Assembly: GCF_002112505.1 (NCBI RefSeq)
Contig: NZ_NEHW01000001.1
Span: 186,001-250,000 of the forward strand
Origin: Pseudomonas sp. R28(2017)
GTDB lineage: Bacteria; Pseudomonadota; Gammaproteobacteria; Pseudomonadales; Pseudomonadaceae
Reading direction: 5' to 3'
DNA length: 64,000 nucleotides
Of the stretch, positions 53,089 to 61,882 are shown piece by piece. The notes under the pieces were generated by a model. The model was not told the DNA's origin, did not search any database, and saw only the letters and a program-made list of their open reading frames with translations. Numbering within the stretch: the stretch's first letter is position 1; every line of letters begins with the position of its first letter. Position numbers and translations under genes: made by a program.

Positions 53089-54363
53089 ATGGGCACGCAC
53101 GTCATCAAGATGCCGGACATTGGCGAAGGCATCGCGCAGGTCGAGTTGGTGGAATGGTTCGTCAAGGTCGGCGACGTGATCGCCGAGGACCAGGTGGTGG
53201 CCGATGTCATGACCGACAAGGCCACCGTGGAAATCCCTTCGCCGGTCAGCGGCAAGGTGCTGGCCCTGGGTGGCCAGCCAGGTGAAGTGATGGCGGTCGG
53301 CAGCGAGCTGATCCGTATCGAAGTGGAAGGCAGCGGCAACCATGTGGATGTGCCGCAGGCCAAACCGGTGGAAGCGCACAGCGCGCCTGTTGCACCCAAG
53401 CCCGAAGCGCCAGCGCCAGTGCCACAGCCGGCGGCCTACCAGGCCCCCGAGCAGCACGCTGAAGCCCCGATCGTGCCACGCCAGCCGGGCGACAAGCCGC
53501 TGGCCTCGCCGGCGGTGCGCAAGCGCGCCCTGGATGCCGGCATCGAGCTGCGCTACGTGCATGGCAGCGGCCCGGCCGGGCGCATCCTGCATGAAGACCT
53601 CGACGCCTTCATGAGCAAGCCGCACAGCCCTGCCGGCCAGGCGCCGAGTGGCTATGCCAAGCGCACCGACAGTGAGCAGGTGCAGGTGATCGGCCTGCGC
53701 CGCAAGATCGCCCAGCGCATGCAGGACGCCAAGCGCCGTGTCGCGCACTTCAGCTACGTGGAAGAAATCGACGTCACCGCCGTGGAGGCCCTGCGCCAGC
53801 AGCTCAATGCCAAGCACGGTAACACGCGTGGCAAGCTGACCCTGCTGCCGTTCCTGGTCCGCGCCCTGGTGGTGGCCTTGCGCGACTTCCCGCAGATCAA
53901 CGCCACCTATGACGACGAGGCCCAGGTCATCACCCGCCACGGCGCGGTGCACGTGGGCATCGCCACCCAGGGTGACAACGGCCTGATGGTGCCGGTGCTG
54001 CGCCATGCCGAGGCCGCCAGCCTGTGGGCCAATGCCGGCGAGATCGCGCGCCTGGCCAACGCCGCACGCAACAACAAGGCCAGCCGTGAAGAACTGAGCG
54101 GCTCGACCATCACCCTGACCAGCCTCGGCGCACTCGGTGGCATCGTCAGTACACCGGTGGTCAACACCCCGGAAGTGGCGATCGTCGGCGTCAACCGTAT
54201 CGTCGAGCGCCCGGTGGTGATCGACGGCCAGATCGTGGTGCGCAAGATGATGAACCTGTCCAGCTCGTTCGATCACCGGGTGGTCGATGGCATGGATGCC
54301 GCGCAGTTCATCCAGGCCGTGCGTGGCCTGCTCGAACAACCTGCCTGTCTGTTCCTGGAGTGA
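53089..54363 (+). CDS. bkdB: Dihydrolipoyl transacylase (E2) of branched-chain oxoacid dehydrogenase
   Basis: The 424-residue E2 core. The order is a lipoyl domain (1-about 80) with the lipoylated Lys in [18 protein letters not shown], a Pro/Ala linker, a peripheral-subunit-binding domain ([20 protein letters not shown]) and a C-terminal acyltransferase domain ending with the catalytic HxxxDG ([17 protein letters not shown]). It passes the acyl group to CoA. It overlaps the possible GTG start of lpdV. Confidence 0.96.
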   Translation: MGTHVIKMPDIGEGIAQVELVEWFVKVGDVIAEDQVVADVMTDKATVEIPSPVSGKVLALGGQPGEVMAVGSELIRIEVEGSGNHVDVPQAKPVEAHSAPVAPKPEAPAPVPQPAAYQAPEQHAEAPIVPRQPGDKPLASPAVRKRALDAGIELRYVHGSGPAGRILHEDLDAFMSKPHSPAGQAPSGYAKRTDSEQVQVIGLRRKIAQRMQDAKRRVAHFSYVEEIDVTAVEALRQQLNAKHGNTRGKLTLLPFLVRALVVALRDFPQINATYDDEAQVITRHGAVHVGIATQGDNGLMVPVLRHAEAASLWANAGEIARLANAARNNKASREELSGSTITLTSLGALGGIVSTPVVNTPEVAIVGVNRIVERPVVIDGQIVVRKMMNLSSSFDHRVVDGMDAAQFIQAVRGLLEQPACLFLE

Positions 54364-54365
54364 GC

Positions 54366-55745
54366 ATGACCCAGATCCTCGACACCACCCTGCTGATCAT
54401 CGGCGGCGGCCCCGGCGGCTACGTGGCCGCCATCCGCGCCGGGCAACTGGGCATCCCCACCGTGCTGGTCGAAGGCCAGGCCCTGGGCGGCACCTGCCTG
54501 AACATCGGCTGCATCCCCTCCAAGGCGCTGATCCATGTGGCCGAGCAATTCCACCAGACTGCGCGCTTTGCCGGGCAGTCGCCCCTGGGCATCAGCGTCG
54601 ATACCCCGCGCCTGGACATCGGCCAGAGCGTGGCCTGGAAGGACGGCATCGTCGACCGCCTGACCACTGGCGTGGCCGCCTTGCTGAAAAAGCATGGGGT
54701 CAAGGTGATTCACGGTTGGGCGAAGATCCTCGACGGTAAGCAGGTCGAGGTCGACGGCCAGCGCATCCAGTGCGAGCACCTGCTGCTGGCCACCGGCTCC
54801 AATAGCGTCGAACTGCCGATGCTGCCGCTCGGCGGGCCGATCATTTCCTCCACCGAAGCCCTGGCGCCCAAGGCCCTGCCCAAGCACCTGGTGGTGGTGG
54901 GCGGCGGTTACATCGGCCTGGAACTGGGTATCGCCTACCGCAAGCTGGGCGCGCAGGTCAGCGTGGTGGAAGCGCGCGAGCGCATTCTGCCGACCTATGA
55001 CAGCGAACTGACCGCGCCCGTGGCTGAATCGCTGAAGAAGCTGGGCATCGCCGTGCATCTGGGCCATAGCGTCGAAGGCTACGAGCACGGCTGCCTGCTG
55101 GCCAGCGATGGCCAGGGCGGGCAACTGCGCCTGGAGGCTGACCGTGTGCTGGTGGCCGTGGGCCGTCGACCACGGACCCAGGGTTTCAACCTGGAATGCC
55201 TGGACCTGAAGATGAACGGCGCCGCCATCGCCATCGACGAGCGCTGCCAGACCAGCATGCGCAACGTCTGGGCCATTGGTGACGTGGCAGGCGAACCGAT
55301 GCTCGCCCATCGCGCCATGGCGCAAGGCGAGATGGTGGCCGAAATCATTGCCGGCAAGAGCCGGCGTTTCGAGCCTGCGGCCATTGCTGCGGTGTGCTTC
55401 ACCGACCCGGAAGTCGTGGTCGCCGGCAAGACCCCGGAGCAAGCCAGCCAGCAAGGGCTGGACTGCATCGTCGCGCAGTTCCCGTTCGCCGCCAACGGCC
55501 GGGCCATGAGCCTGGAATCGAAAAGCGGTTTCGTGCGCGTGGTGGCGCGGCGCGACAACCACCTGATCGTGGGCTGGCAGGCGGTGGGCGTGGCGGTATC
55601 GGAACTGTCCACGGCGTTTGCCCAGTCGCTGGAGATGGGCGCACGGCTGGAGGATGTGGCCGGGACCATCCATGCTCACCCGACGCTGGGTGAAGCGGTG
55701 CAGGAAGCGGCATTGCGCGCGCTGGGCCACGCACTGCATATCTGA
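54366..55745 (+). CDS. lpdV: Lipoamide dehydrogenase (E3) of branched-chain oxoacid dehydrogenase
   Basis: LPD-Val reoxidizes the E2 lipoamide with NAD. The 459 residues contain an FAD-binding [15 protein letters not shown], the redox disulfide [13 protein letters not shown], an NAD-binding [20 protein letters not shown] and the C-terminal His-Glu of [13 protein letters not shown]. The ATG at 54366 gives the 459-residue length of P. putida LpdV. A GTG two codons earlier overlaps the bkdB stop. Last gene of the operon. Confidence 0.96.
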   Translation: MTQILDTTLLIIGGGPGGYVAAIRAGQLGIPTVLVEGQALGGTCLNIGCIPSKALIHVAEQFHQTARFAGQSPLGISVDTPRLDIGQSVAWKDGIVDRLTTGVAALLKKHGVKVIHGWAKILDGKQVEVDGQRIQCEHLLLATGSNSVELPMLPLGGPIISSTEALAPKALPKHLVVVGGGYIGLELGIAYRKLGAQVSVVEARERILPTYDSELTAPVAESLKKLGIAVHLGHSVEGYEHGCLLASDGQGGQLRLEADRVLVAVGRRPRTQGFNLECLDLKMNGAAIAIDERCQTSMRNVWAIGDVAGEPMLAHRAMAQGEMVAEIIAGKSRRFEPAAIAAVCFTDPEVVVAGKTPEQASQQGLDCIVAQFPFAANGRAMSLESKSGFVRVVARRDNHLIVGWQAVGVAVSELSTAFAQSLEMGARLEDVAGTIHAHPTLGEAVQEAALRALGHALHI

Positions 55746-55771
55746 CACTGAAGCGGCCAAGGCCGATTTGG

Positions 55772-55804
55772 CCCGCTGCGCCCCTGGCGCCGCGGGTCTT
55801 TTTT
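55772..55804 (+). terminator. Rho-independent terminator of the bkd operon
   Basis: CCCGCTGCGCC (55772-55782) pairs with GGCGCCGCGGG (55786-55796) except for one mismatch and is followed by TCTTTTTT. It lies 27 bases past the lpdV stop. Confidence 0.85.
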
Positions 55805-55818
55805 CATCCGCTACCGGC

Positions 55819-56817
55819 TCACTCGCGAATCGTGTTCTTGCCTGCATCCTTGGCCCGGTACAAGGCCTTGTCCGCCCGGGCCAGCAGATCTTCCCGGCTT
55901 TCGCCATCCTGCCATTGCACCACGCCATAGCTCATGGTCAGCCGGCATTCCCCCACCGGCTCGAGCTGCTCCATCACCCGCCGCAACTGCCCCGCCAGGT
56001 CAAGCGCCTCGCCCAGCGTGGTCTGCGGCAGCACCATGACGAATTCGTCGCCGCCCCAGCGCGCCAGCAGGTCGAGTTCGCGCAGGCTGGCTCGCAGGTT
56101 GTCCGCTACCTGGACCAACGCCTCGTCCCCCCGGGCATGGCCATGGCGGTCGTTGATCGGCTTGAAATCATCCAGGTCCATGGCTATCAGCGCCAACGGC
56201 TGGCGGAAGCGCTTGGCCCGTTCGCACTCCTGCTGCAAGGTCTTTTCCAGCCGGTAGCGATTGGCAATCCGCGTCAGCGCATCGCGCTCGGCCAGGAGGC
56301 GGTTTTCGTCGAGCTGACGCTGCAGTTGCTGGTTGACCCAGGACAGCTCACGGGTGCGCTCGGCCACTTGCGTCTCCAGCGTATGGTTCTTCTGCTCCAG
56401 CTGCGCCACCAGGCGCTTGCCCGCATCGATATTGCGGTGCGCGCCGAGCATGCGGGCTACCGAACCATCCTCGTTGCGCTCGATGATATGGCCACTGTCC
56501 TCGATCCACAGGTAGCTTCCATCGTGGCAGCGGCAGCGGTACTCGATCAGATAGCGCTCGTTGCGCTGGTTGATATAAGCCTCGAAATGCGCCATCACCC
56601 GTGGATAGTCCTCGGGATGGATCACGCTTTCCCAGGTGAGCACGGTGTTGGCCTTGGAGTGGCTTGGGTAGCCGAGCATGGCATACCAGCCGGGGTTGCG
56701 GTAAACGTAGCCGGTATTGGCATTCCAGTCCCAGATACCATCGCTGATCAACTCGAACAGCGTGGCCAGCTGCTGTTCACTGAAGCCGGCAGGTGCCGGC
56801 ATTGCTTCCTGACTCAT
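55819..56817 (-). CDS. PAS-GGDEF diguanylate cyclase
   Basis: A 332-residue cytosolic protein. A PAS/PAC sensor (about 14-140, ISDGIWDWNANTGYVYRNPG, with PAC motif YRCRCHDGSYLWIEDSG) is followed by a coiled linker (VAERTRELSWVNQQLQRQL) and a GGDEF domain. The active site GGDEF is at 255-259 and the product-inhibition RxxD (RELD) at 246-249, so an active, feedback-controlled c-di-GMP synthase is likely. No EAL domain. It converges with lpdV. Confidence 0.92.
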   Translation of the reverse strand: MSQEAMPAPAGFSEQQLATLFELISDGIWDWNANTGYVYRNPGWYAMLGYPSHSKANTVLTWESVIHPEDYPRVMAHFEAYINQRNERYLIEYRCRCHDGSYLWIEDSGHIIERNEDGSVARMLGAHRNIDAGKRLVAQLEQKNHTLETQVAERTRELSWVNQQLQRQLDENRLLAERDALTRIANRYRLEKTLQQECERAKRFRQPLALIAMDLDDFKPINDRHGHARGDEALVQVADNLRASLRELDLLARWGGDEFVMVLPQTTLGEALDLAGQLRRVMEQLEPVGECRLTMSYGVVQWQDGESREDLLARADKALYRAKDAGKNTIRE

Positions 56818-56979
56818 GGACGCTCTCCCTGGTGTCCAGCAACTGCGCCCCGATCAGGTGCTGCCGACAGTGCTTGTGTGTGCCGCAGGCGGCAACGTGC
56901 TTCCTCTGACAGGCAAGCATATGCCTGGTGGCCGGCCACCGGAATAGCCTGAACGTCCTATTTTCGCGGCCTGCACGGC

Positions 56980-56994
56980 TGGCATGGGTTTTGC
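56980..56994 (+). promoter_or_regulatory. Sigma-54 promoter before the 164-residue protein gene
   Basis: TGGCATGGGTTTTGC keeps the essential GG and GC with exact spacing and differs from consensus only at one -24 base. The predicted start is near 57006, 27 bases before the ATG and 10-15 bases before the AAGGAGGA ribosome site. Confidence 0.65.
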
Positions 56995-57032
56995 CCCACT
57001 CCCCAGGCTTTGCAACGTCCAAGGAGGAGAAC

Positions 57033-57527
57033 ATGGCAATCACCCTCAATGGCCTGGGTTGGCAGGCCACCGTGCACCAGCAGCAGCGCATCAACCATGA
57101 CCAGGCGCAATCCGAGCTGGTGCCGTTCCGTGCGCCGCTGGCCACCAGCAATGCGTCCGCACAGCAAAACAGCCAGGGCAGCACTTCGCAGCAGAATGCC
57201 GACGATGCCCGCGAAGAAGCCTTCGCCAAGCTCAAGGTGATGCTGCAGAACCCTGACCTCGCCGCTCGCCAGCAGGCCGGCGCCAGCACCCAGGAAAGCG
57301 GTGATGCCGTGCAGGCCTTCCACGACTACATGGCCAAGTCGCCGGAAGAGAAGATCAAGGAAAAGATCCTCCAGGAACTGGGCCTGACCGAGGACGAATA
57401 CAACGCCTTGCCACCTGAGCAGCAGGCCAAGGTCGATGAGCAGATCGCCCAGCGAATGAAGGAAGACGTCGAGATCAAGACCCAGGCCAAGCTGGCCGGG
57501 CAGACAACGCAAGCCGAGTTGGTTTGA
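57033..57527 (+). CDS. Unknown 164-residue hydrophilic protein
   Basis: A soluble, Gln/Ala/Glu/Lys-rich protein. The first 60 residues are Ser/Gln/Asn-rich (ATSNASAQQNSQGSTSQQNA) and probably disordered. The rest is helical (EAFAKLKVMLQNPDLAARQQ, DYMAKSPEEKIKEKILQELG, LTEDEYNALPPEQQAKVDEQ, QRMKEDVEIKTQAKL). I do not recognize a named domain. AAGGAGGAGAAC precedes the ATG, and an in-frame ATG 35 codons earlier lies across the sigma-54 promoter and is rejected. The promoter suggests control by FleQ/FleR, NtrC or another enhancer-binding protein. Confidence 0.85.
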   Translation: MAITLNGLGWQATVHQQQRINHDQAQSELVPFRAPLATSNASAQQNSQGSTSQQNADDAREEAFAKLKVMLQNPDLAARQQAGASTQESGDAVQAFHDYMAKSPEEKIKEKILQELGLTEDEYNALPPEQQAKVDEQIAQRMKEDVEIKTQAKLAGQTTQAELV

Positions 57528-57552
57528 AACCTGGGTGAATCGCGCGACAGGG

Positions 57553-57581
57553 TTTCAGGCCTGGTATCTTCAGGCCTGAAA
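57553..57581. repeat. Perfect inverted repeat after the 164-residue protein gene
   Basis: TTTCAGGCCTG and CAGGCCTGAAA (11 bases each, seven-base spacer) form a strong hairpin 25 bases past the stop. Without a T run it is either a weak terminator or a protein-binding site before azlC. Confidence 0.6.
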
Positions 57582-57657
57582 TATCATCAATATGTGTTGT
57601 TACCAAGCCATGCGGGTTTTACCTTGAGCGGGCCTGACCAATTTCCAAGGAACCCAC

Positions 57658-58377
57658 ATGCCTTGCAAAAGCGCAATGCACGCATTCACCGAGGGAGTGC
57701 GCGCCGTTCTGCCACTGATGACCGGGATGGTGCCTTTCGGCCTGATCACCGGGGTGACGGCCATCGGCATGGGCATGTCGCCGCTCGACGCGATGGGCAT
57801 GACCTTGCTGTTCTATTCCGGTTCCGCGCAGATGGTGGTGCTGCAGCTGCTGCAGAGCGGCGCGCTGCCGCTGACCATGGTGGTCACCGCCCTGGTGATC
57901 AACCTGCGCTTCCTGATGTACAGCGCCGCCCTGGCCCCGCACCTGAGCGACCTGCCACGGCGCAAGACCTGGCCGTTGTCATACCTGCTCTCCGACCAGT
58001 CGTTCGCCCTGTGCAGCCTTAAGTTCGGTGCCGACGGCCTCGGCCGGTTTGCCTTCCCCTACTACCTGGGGACTGCCTTGCCGATGTGGTTCGGCTGGAA
58101 CCTGGCGGTGCTGGCCGGCGTGTACCTGGGTAGCGGCATCCCGGAATCCTGGTCGCTGGGCTTTGCCATTCCACTGTCGTTCCTGGCGCTGCTGGTGCCG
58201 GGCATCCGTAACCCGGCCATGCTGGGCGCAGCGGTGGCTGGCGGCGCGCTGGCCGTACTGGCACACGACCTGCCCTACAACCTCGGCTTGCTGGTCGCCT
58301 CGCTAGGCGGTGTGGTCAGCGGGCTGACCCTCGAACAGCTGCGCAAGGGCGCACGCGTGGCAGCGGAGGCGCCATGA
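57658..58377 (+). CDS. azlC: AzlC family branched-chain amino acid exporter, large subunit
   Basis: A 239-residue membrane protein with about seven membrane segments (VPFGLITGVTAIGMGMSPLD, LGTALPMWFGWNLAVLAGVY, SLGFAIPLSFLALLVPGIRN). The family motif GSAQMVVLQLL and INLRFLMYSAALAPHL are present. AzlC works with AzlD in export of branched-chain amino acids or analogues. It overlaps azlD by four bases (ATGA). AAGGA precedes the start. Confidence 0.92.
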   Translation: MPCKSAMHAFTEGVRAVLPLMTGMVPFGLITGVTAIGMGMSPLDAMGMTLLFYSGSAQMVVLQLLQSGALPLTMVVTALVINLRFLMYSAALAPHLSDLPRRKTWPLSYLLSDQSFALCSLKFGADGLGRFAFPYYLGTALPMWFGWNLAVLAGVYLGSGIPESWSLGFAIPLSFLALLVPGIRNPAMLGAAVAGGALAVLAHDLPYNLGLLVASLGGVVSGLTLEQLRKGARVAAEAP

Positions 58378-58700
58378 CCGACATCAACCCCTGGATCACC
58401 TTTGCCCTGATTGGTCTGGGCACCTTTGCGATACGGCTGTCGTTCATCGAGTTCTACGGTGCCTTGCGCATTCCGCCGATGCTGCGCCGCGCGCTGGTTT
58501 ATGTGCCGGCCAGTGTATTGGCCGCGCTGGTGCTGCCGGCCGTGGTGTTCGAGGCCGGCCAGCCCGGTATCGACTGGGGCAACCCGCAGATACCGGCAGC
58601 GATCGTGGCCGGGCTGGTGGCCTGGCGCACACGCAGCACATTGCTGACCCTGGCGGTGGGCATGGGGATGTTGTGGGGATTGCGGTATTGGGGTTTGTGA
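58374..58700 (+). CDS. azlD: AzlD family branched-chain amino acid exporter, small subunit
   Basis: A 108-residue membrane protein with four hydrophobic segments (WITFALIGLGTFAIRLSFIE, VPASVLAALVLPAVVFEAG, IPAAIVAGLVAWRTRS, LTLAVGMGMLWGLRYWG), typical of AzlD. Translation is coupled to azlC through the ATGA overlap. Confidence 0.92.
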   Translation: MTDINPWITFALIGLGTFAIRLSFIEFYGALRIPPMLRRALVYVPASVLAALVLPAVVFEAGQPGIDWGNPQIPAAIVAGLVAWRTRSTLLTLAVGMGMLWGLRYWGL

Positions 58701-58747
58701 CCGGCTGCCCCTGGCATCCTGGCCTTCAGGGGTCAGCCAGCATCCGT

Positions 58748-60586
58748 TCAATCGGCCACCAGGCTGAACCTGTTCCGCCCACCCCGCTTGGCCTCGTACA
58801 TCGCCTTGTCTGCCAACGCCAACGCCTCCTCGGCACTCTGCGGATCATGCCCGGACAGGTTCAGGTAGACCCCGATACTGGCACCGACGACCACATCAAC
58901 ACCCTCCACCTCGACCGGCGCCGACAGCACATCGCACAGCTTGCGCGCGATGTCCCGGGCTGACGCCTGGTTGGCCACGGCCTGGGCGATGACCACGAAC
59001 TCGTCACCCGCCAGCCTGGCCACCGTGTCATCCGTTCGCATGATCGCCAGCATGCGCCCGGCAGCAGCCTGCAACACGGCATCACCCGCTTCGTGCCCAT
59101 ACTGGTCGTTGACCTGCTTGAAGCCATCCAGGTCGATGAAGAACAAGGCAAAGGCGGCCCGCTGCTGCAGGGCGTAATCAAGCTCCTTGTGCAAGGCCAC
59201 CCGGTTGGGCAACCCGGTCAGCGGGTCAAGCGTGGCCTGGTCCAGCAGGGTCTTTTCCTTGCGCTTGCGCTCGGTCACGTCCAGCGACATGACGAAAAAG
59301 CCCTCCACCTTGCCGTTGCGGATATCGGGCACATAGGACGCGTGCCAGATCCGCGAATCGTCAGGGCTGTAGCGCACGTTGTCGGCCTCGACCCGCTCCC
59401 CGGCCAGGGCCTTGTGGAAGTAGGGCAAGAGCTGCTGGTACACCTGCGGCGGCAGCACATCCGCTACCTTGCGGCCTTTGAGCTCAGTGGGCTCGACGCC
59501 GAAGATCTGGCGGTACACGGCATTGTTGAAGCGGTATTCGAGATCGGTGCCGATGTGCGCGATCAGCACCGGGATATTGTCGGCGATGGCTTGCAGGGTT
59601 TCCTGGCTGCGGGCCAGTTCTTCGGTGCGCTGCGCCACTTGCTGCTCAAGGGTCGCCTGGTAGCGCTGCAGTTGCTGCTGGCGGCGCTTGCGCTCGCTGA
59701 TGTCACGCACGAACACCACCATTTGCTCGATGACCCCGCGCGCGTTGCGCAGCGCCGACACACTCAGCTCGCTCCACAGTGCGGCGTTGTCACCGGTCCT
59801 CAGCCGCACCTCGACGAGCAGCGAGTCCTGCTCGCCGGCCACCATGCGCTGCCAAGGCTCGTCCAGCCTGGCCAGGTCTTGCGGGTCGATCAGCGCACGC
59901 AGCTGGGTCAGCACCAGCAGTTCCTTGGCCTGGCCCAGCAGCTGGCAGAACTCACGGTTGGGTTCGAGGATGCGCCCGTCCAGGCCAACCAGCGCCTTGC
60001 TCGTCGGGCTGTTGTCGAACACCCGTTGAAAGCGCGCCTCGGAGGACACCAGGGCGCTCTGCTCCGCCTGCTGCACCGCGCTGCCCGAGTCGATGGCCAG
60101 GCTACGGTGCAGCATCTCGCGCTCGACGATCCGCGCCAGGTCGCGCAGGTGCGCCAGCTCGGTTTCCGACACTTGGCGCGGCCGGGTGTCGAGCACGCAC
60201 AAGGTGCCCACGGTCAGTTCGCCGGCAAAGCGCAGCGGCACCCCGGCGTAGAAACGGATGCGCGGTCCGCCGGTCACCAGCGGGTTGTCCTCGAAACGCG
60301 GATCGGCGCTGGCATCCGGGATCACCAGGATGTCTTCGGCATGCAGGGCATGGGCACAGAACGCCACATCGCGCGTGGTTTCGGCAACCTCCACGCCCTG
60401 GCGCGACTTGAACCACTGGCGGTTCATGTCCACCAGCGACACCAGGGCCATGGGCACATCGAGCAGCACACTGGCCAAGCGGGTAATGCGGTCGAAGGTT
60501 TCCTCGGCCGGGGTATCGAGGATGTTCAGGCTCTCGAGAAAACACAGGCGGGCAGCCTCGTTGAGAGGCGACGGGGCAATTTGCAT
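58748..60586 (-). CDS. GAF-PAS-PAS-GGDEF protein (putative diguanylate cyclase)
   Basis: A 612-residue cytosolic signalling protein. A GAF domain (about 1-165, LCFLESLNILDTPAEETFDR, PRIRFYAGVPLRFAGELTVG) is followed by two PAS domains (about 180-310 and 325-440) and a GGDEF domain. The active site is AGDEF (526-530) instead of GGDEF, a variant found in some active enzymes, and the RxxD site (RTDD) is kept. The ATG at 60586 starts the GAF domain. Two upstream in-frame ATGs (60652, 60676) would add residues without a known counterpart. No EAL domain. Confidence 0.88.
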   Translation of the reverse strand: MQIAPSPLNEAARLCFLESLNILDTPAEETFDRITRLASVLLDVPMALVSLVDMNRQWFKSRQGVEVAETTRDVAFCAHALHAEDILVIPDASADPRFEDNPLVTGGPRIRFYAGVPLRFAGELTVGTLCVLDTRPRQVSETELAHLRDLARIVEREMLHRSLAIDSGSAVQQAEQSALVSSEARFQRVFDNSPTSKALVGLDGRILEPNREFCQLLGQAKELLVLTQLRALIDPQDLARLDEPWQRMVAGEQDSLLVEVRLRTGDNAALWSELSVSALRNARGVIEQMVVFVRDISERKRRQQQLQRYQATLEQQVAQRTEELARSQETLQAIADNIPVLIAHIGTDLEYRFNNAVYRQIFGVEPTELKGRKVADVLPPQVYQQLLPYFHKALAGERVEADNVRYSPDDSRIWHASYVPDIRNGKVEGFFVMSLDVTERKRKEKTLLDQATLDPLTGLPNRVALHKELDYALQQRAAFALFFIDLDGFKQVNDQYGHEAGDAVLQAAAGRMLAIMRTDDTVARLAGDEFVVIAQAVANQASARDIARKLCDVLSAPVEVEGVDVVVGASIGVYLNLSGHDPQSAEEALALADKAMYEAKRGGRNRFSLVAD

Positions 60587-60680
60587 GACGACACGCTCAA
60601 CAAAATCCTGACCCGCAAACGATAGCGCTGCAACGCTCAAGCGCAAGCCTTTCATTACTTCTATCAAAACGCTCAAGCCG

Positions 60681-60686
60681 TATAAT
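60681..60686 (+). promoter_or_regulatory. Probable -10 element of endA
   Basis: A perfect TATAAT lies 33 bases before the endA ATG. The -35 region (around CTTCTA, 17 bases upstream) is poor, so the promoter is either extended-type or activated. Confidence 0.4.
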
Positions 60687-60718
60687 CGCGTTCTTTTGTA
60701 AGCCTAAGACGTATTTTC

Positions 60719-61675
60719 ATGAAGAAACTGCTTTGCGCCGTCGCACTCGCCTTCGCCGCCATCCCCGCCGCCTTTGCCACCCCCCCCGCTACCTTCACCG
60801 AAGCCAAGGTGGTCGCCAAACAGAAGATCTACCTCGACCAGGGCAGCAGCGCCATGGGCGAGTTGTACTGTGGCTGCAAGTGGACCTGGGTCGGCAAGTC
60901 CGGCGGCCGCGTCGACCTGAAGTCCTGTGGTTATGAAACCCGCAAGCTGCAGACTCGCGCCGAGCGTACCGAGTGGGAGCACATCGTCCCGGCCTGGACC
61001 TTCGGCCACCAGCGCCAGTGCTGGCAGAACGGCGGGCGCGAGCAGTGCGTCGACAGCGACCCGACCTTCCGCGCCATGGAAGCCGACCTGTTCAACCTCT
61101 ACCCGTCCGTGGGCGAAGTGAACGGTGACCGCAGCAACTTCAATTACGGCATGGTGTCCGGCGTGGCGCCGCAGTACGGCCAGTGCACCACCAAGATCGA
61201 TTTCCAGCAGAAAACCGCCGAGCCGCGCGACGAGGTGAAGGGGCTGGTGGCACGCACCACGTTCTACATGTTCGATCGCTACAAGCTGAGCATGTCGCGC
61301 CAGCAGCAACAGGTGTTGATGGCCTGGGACAAGCAGCACCCGGTGACAGCCTGGGAGAAGCAGCGTGATCAGCGAATTGCCGCGATCATGGGGCACAACA
61401 ACCCGTTCGTGACCGGCGAGCGCAAGTGGGCGCTGGGGTATACGCCCCAGGGCGCGGCTGTGGTGCCGGCTACGGCGGTGAAAGAGGCGGCCAAGCCGAC
61501 ACTGGCCAGTGCGGTGGCGGGTGGCGCGGTTGTGGGCAACCGCAATAGCCATGTGTATCACCTGGCCAGTGGTTGCCCGGGGTACAGCCAGGTTTCGCAG
61601 AAGAACCAGGTGGCGTTTGGCACGGAGGCCGAGGCGCAGGCGGCGGGGTATCGCAAGGCGGGGAATTGCAAGTAA
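60719..61675 (+). CDS. endA: Secreted/periplasmic endonuclease I
   Basis: A 318-residue nuclease of the EndA/NucM/Vvn family, which cuts DNA and RNA in the periplasm or outside the cell. A signal peptide (KKLLCAVALAFAAIPAAFA) is followed by the beta-beta-alpha metal site EWEHIVPAW (85-93) and the paired block EADLFNLYPSVGEVNGDRSN. Eight or more Cys suggest disulfides, as in Vvn. After the roughly 230-residue nuclease comes an extra C-terminal domain (from about 275) with NRNSHVYHLASGCPGYSQVS. It looks like the small Cys/His domain seen at the ends of some other secreted nucleases. Confidence 0.92.
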   Translation: MKKLLCAVALAFAAIPAAFATPPATFTEAKVVAKQKIYLDQGSSAMGELYCGCKWTWVGKSGGRVDLKSCGYETRKLQTRAERTEWEHIVPAWTFGHQRQCWQNGGREQCVDSDPTFRAMEADLFNLYPSVGEVNGDRSNFNYGMVSGVAPQYGQCTTKIDFQQKTAEPRDEVKGLVARTTFYMFDRYKLSMSRQQQQVLMAWDKQHPVTAWEKQRDQRIAAIMGHNNPFVTGERKWALGYTPQGAAVVPATAVKEAAKPTLASAVAGGAVVGNRNSHVYHLASGCPGYSQVSQKNQVAFGTEAEAQAAGYRKAGNCK

Positions 61676-61706
61676 CGGCGTAAGGTGTGTGGGGGTCAAC
61701 AGGTGG

Positions 61707-61790
61707 TCGCCTCGATACCTTCTGCGGTTTTGAGATCAAGCGCCGACTCGTTCGCCTCGACATCTTCTGCGGTTTTGAGATCAAGCGCCG
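61707..61790. repeat. Two direct repeats of about 39 bases, period 45
   Basis: TCGCCTCGA, five variable bases, then TCTGCGGTTTTGAGATCAAG and CGCCG occur at 61707-61745 and 61752-61790. The copies differ only around the variable bases. They lie between the endA stop and the pvdP stop. Confidence 0.75.
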
Positions 61791-61810
61791 CGCGGGCGGC
61801 GCTCGATCTC
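61777..61810. terminator. Hairpin at the end of the direct repeats (REP-like)
   Basis: GAGATCAAGCGCC (61777-61789) pairs with GGCGCTCGATCTC (61798-61810) except one mismatch. It may close transcripts of the convergent genes endA and pvdP. No clear T run; it resembles a short interspersed palindrome. Confidence 0.55.
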
Positions 61811-61882
61811 ACAGGCACTGAACCTGTCATGGCGGGCACCTGCAAGCCTTTACACAAACCTCCCGCCAAGAAACTGCTCACA

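Noticed and set aside
52387..54339. A 650-codon open frame opposite bkdAB and bkdB, and a similar one at 54273-55928 opposite lpdV
   Set aside because: Antisense shadows of a certain operon; compositions are His/Asp/Leu-rich with no recognizable motif or ribosome site.
61707..61790. Possible CRISPR array
   Set aside because: Only two repeats, no spacer diversity and no cas genes in the window.
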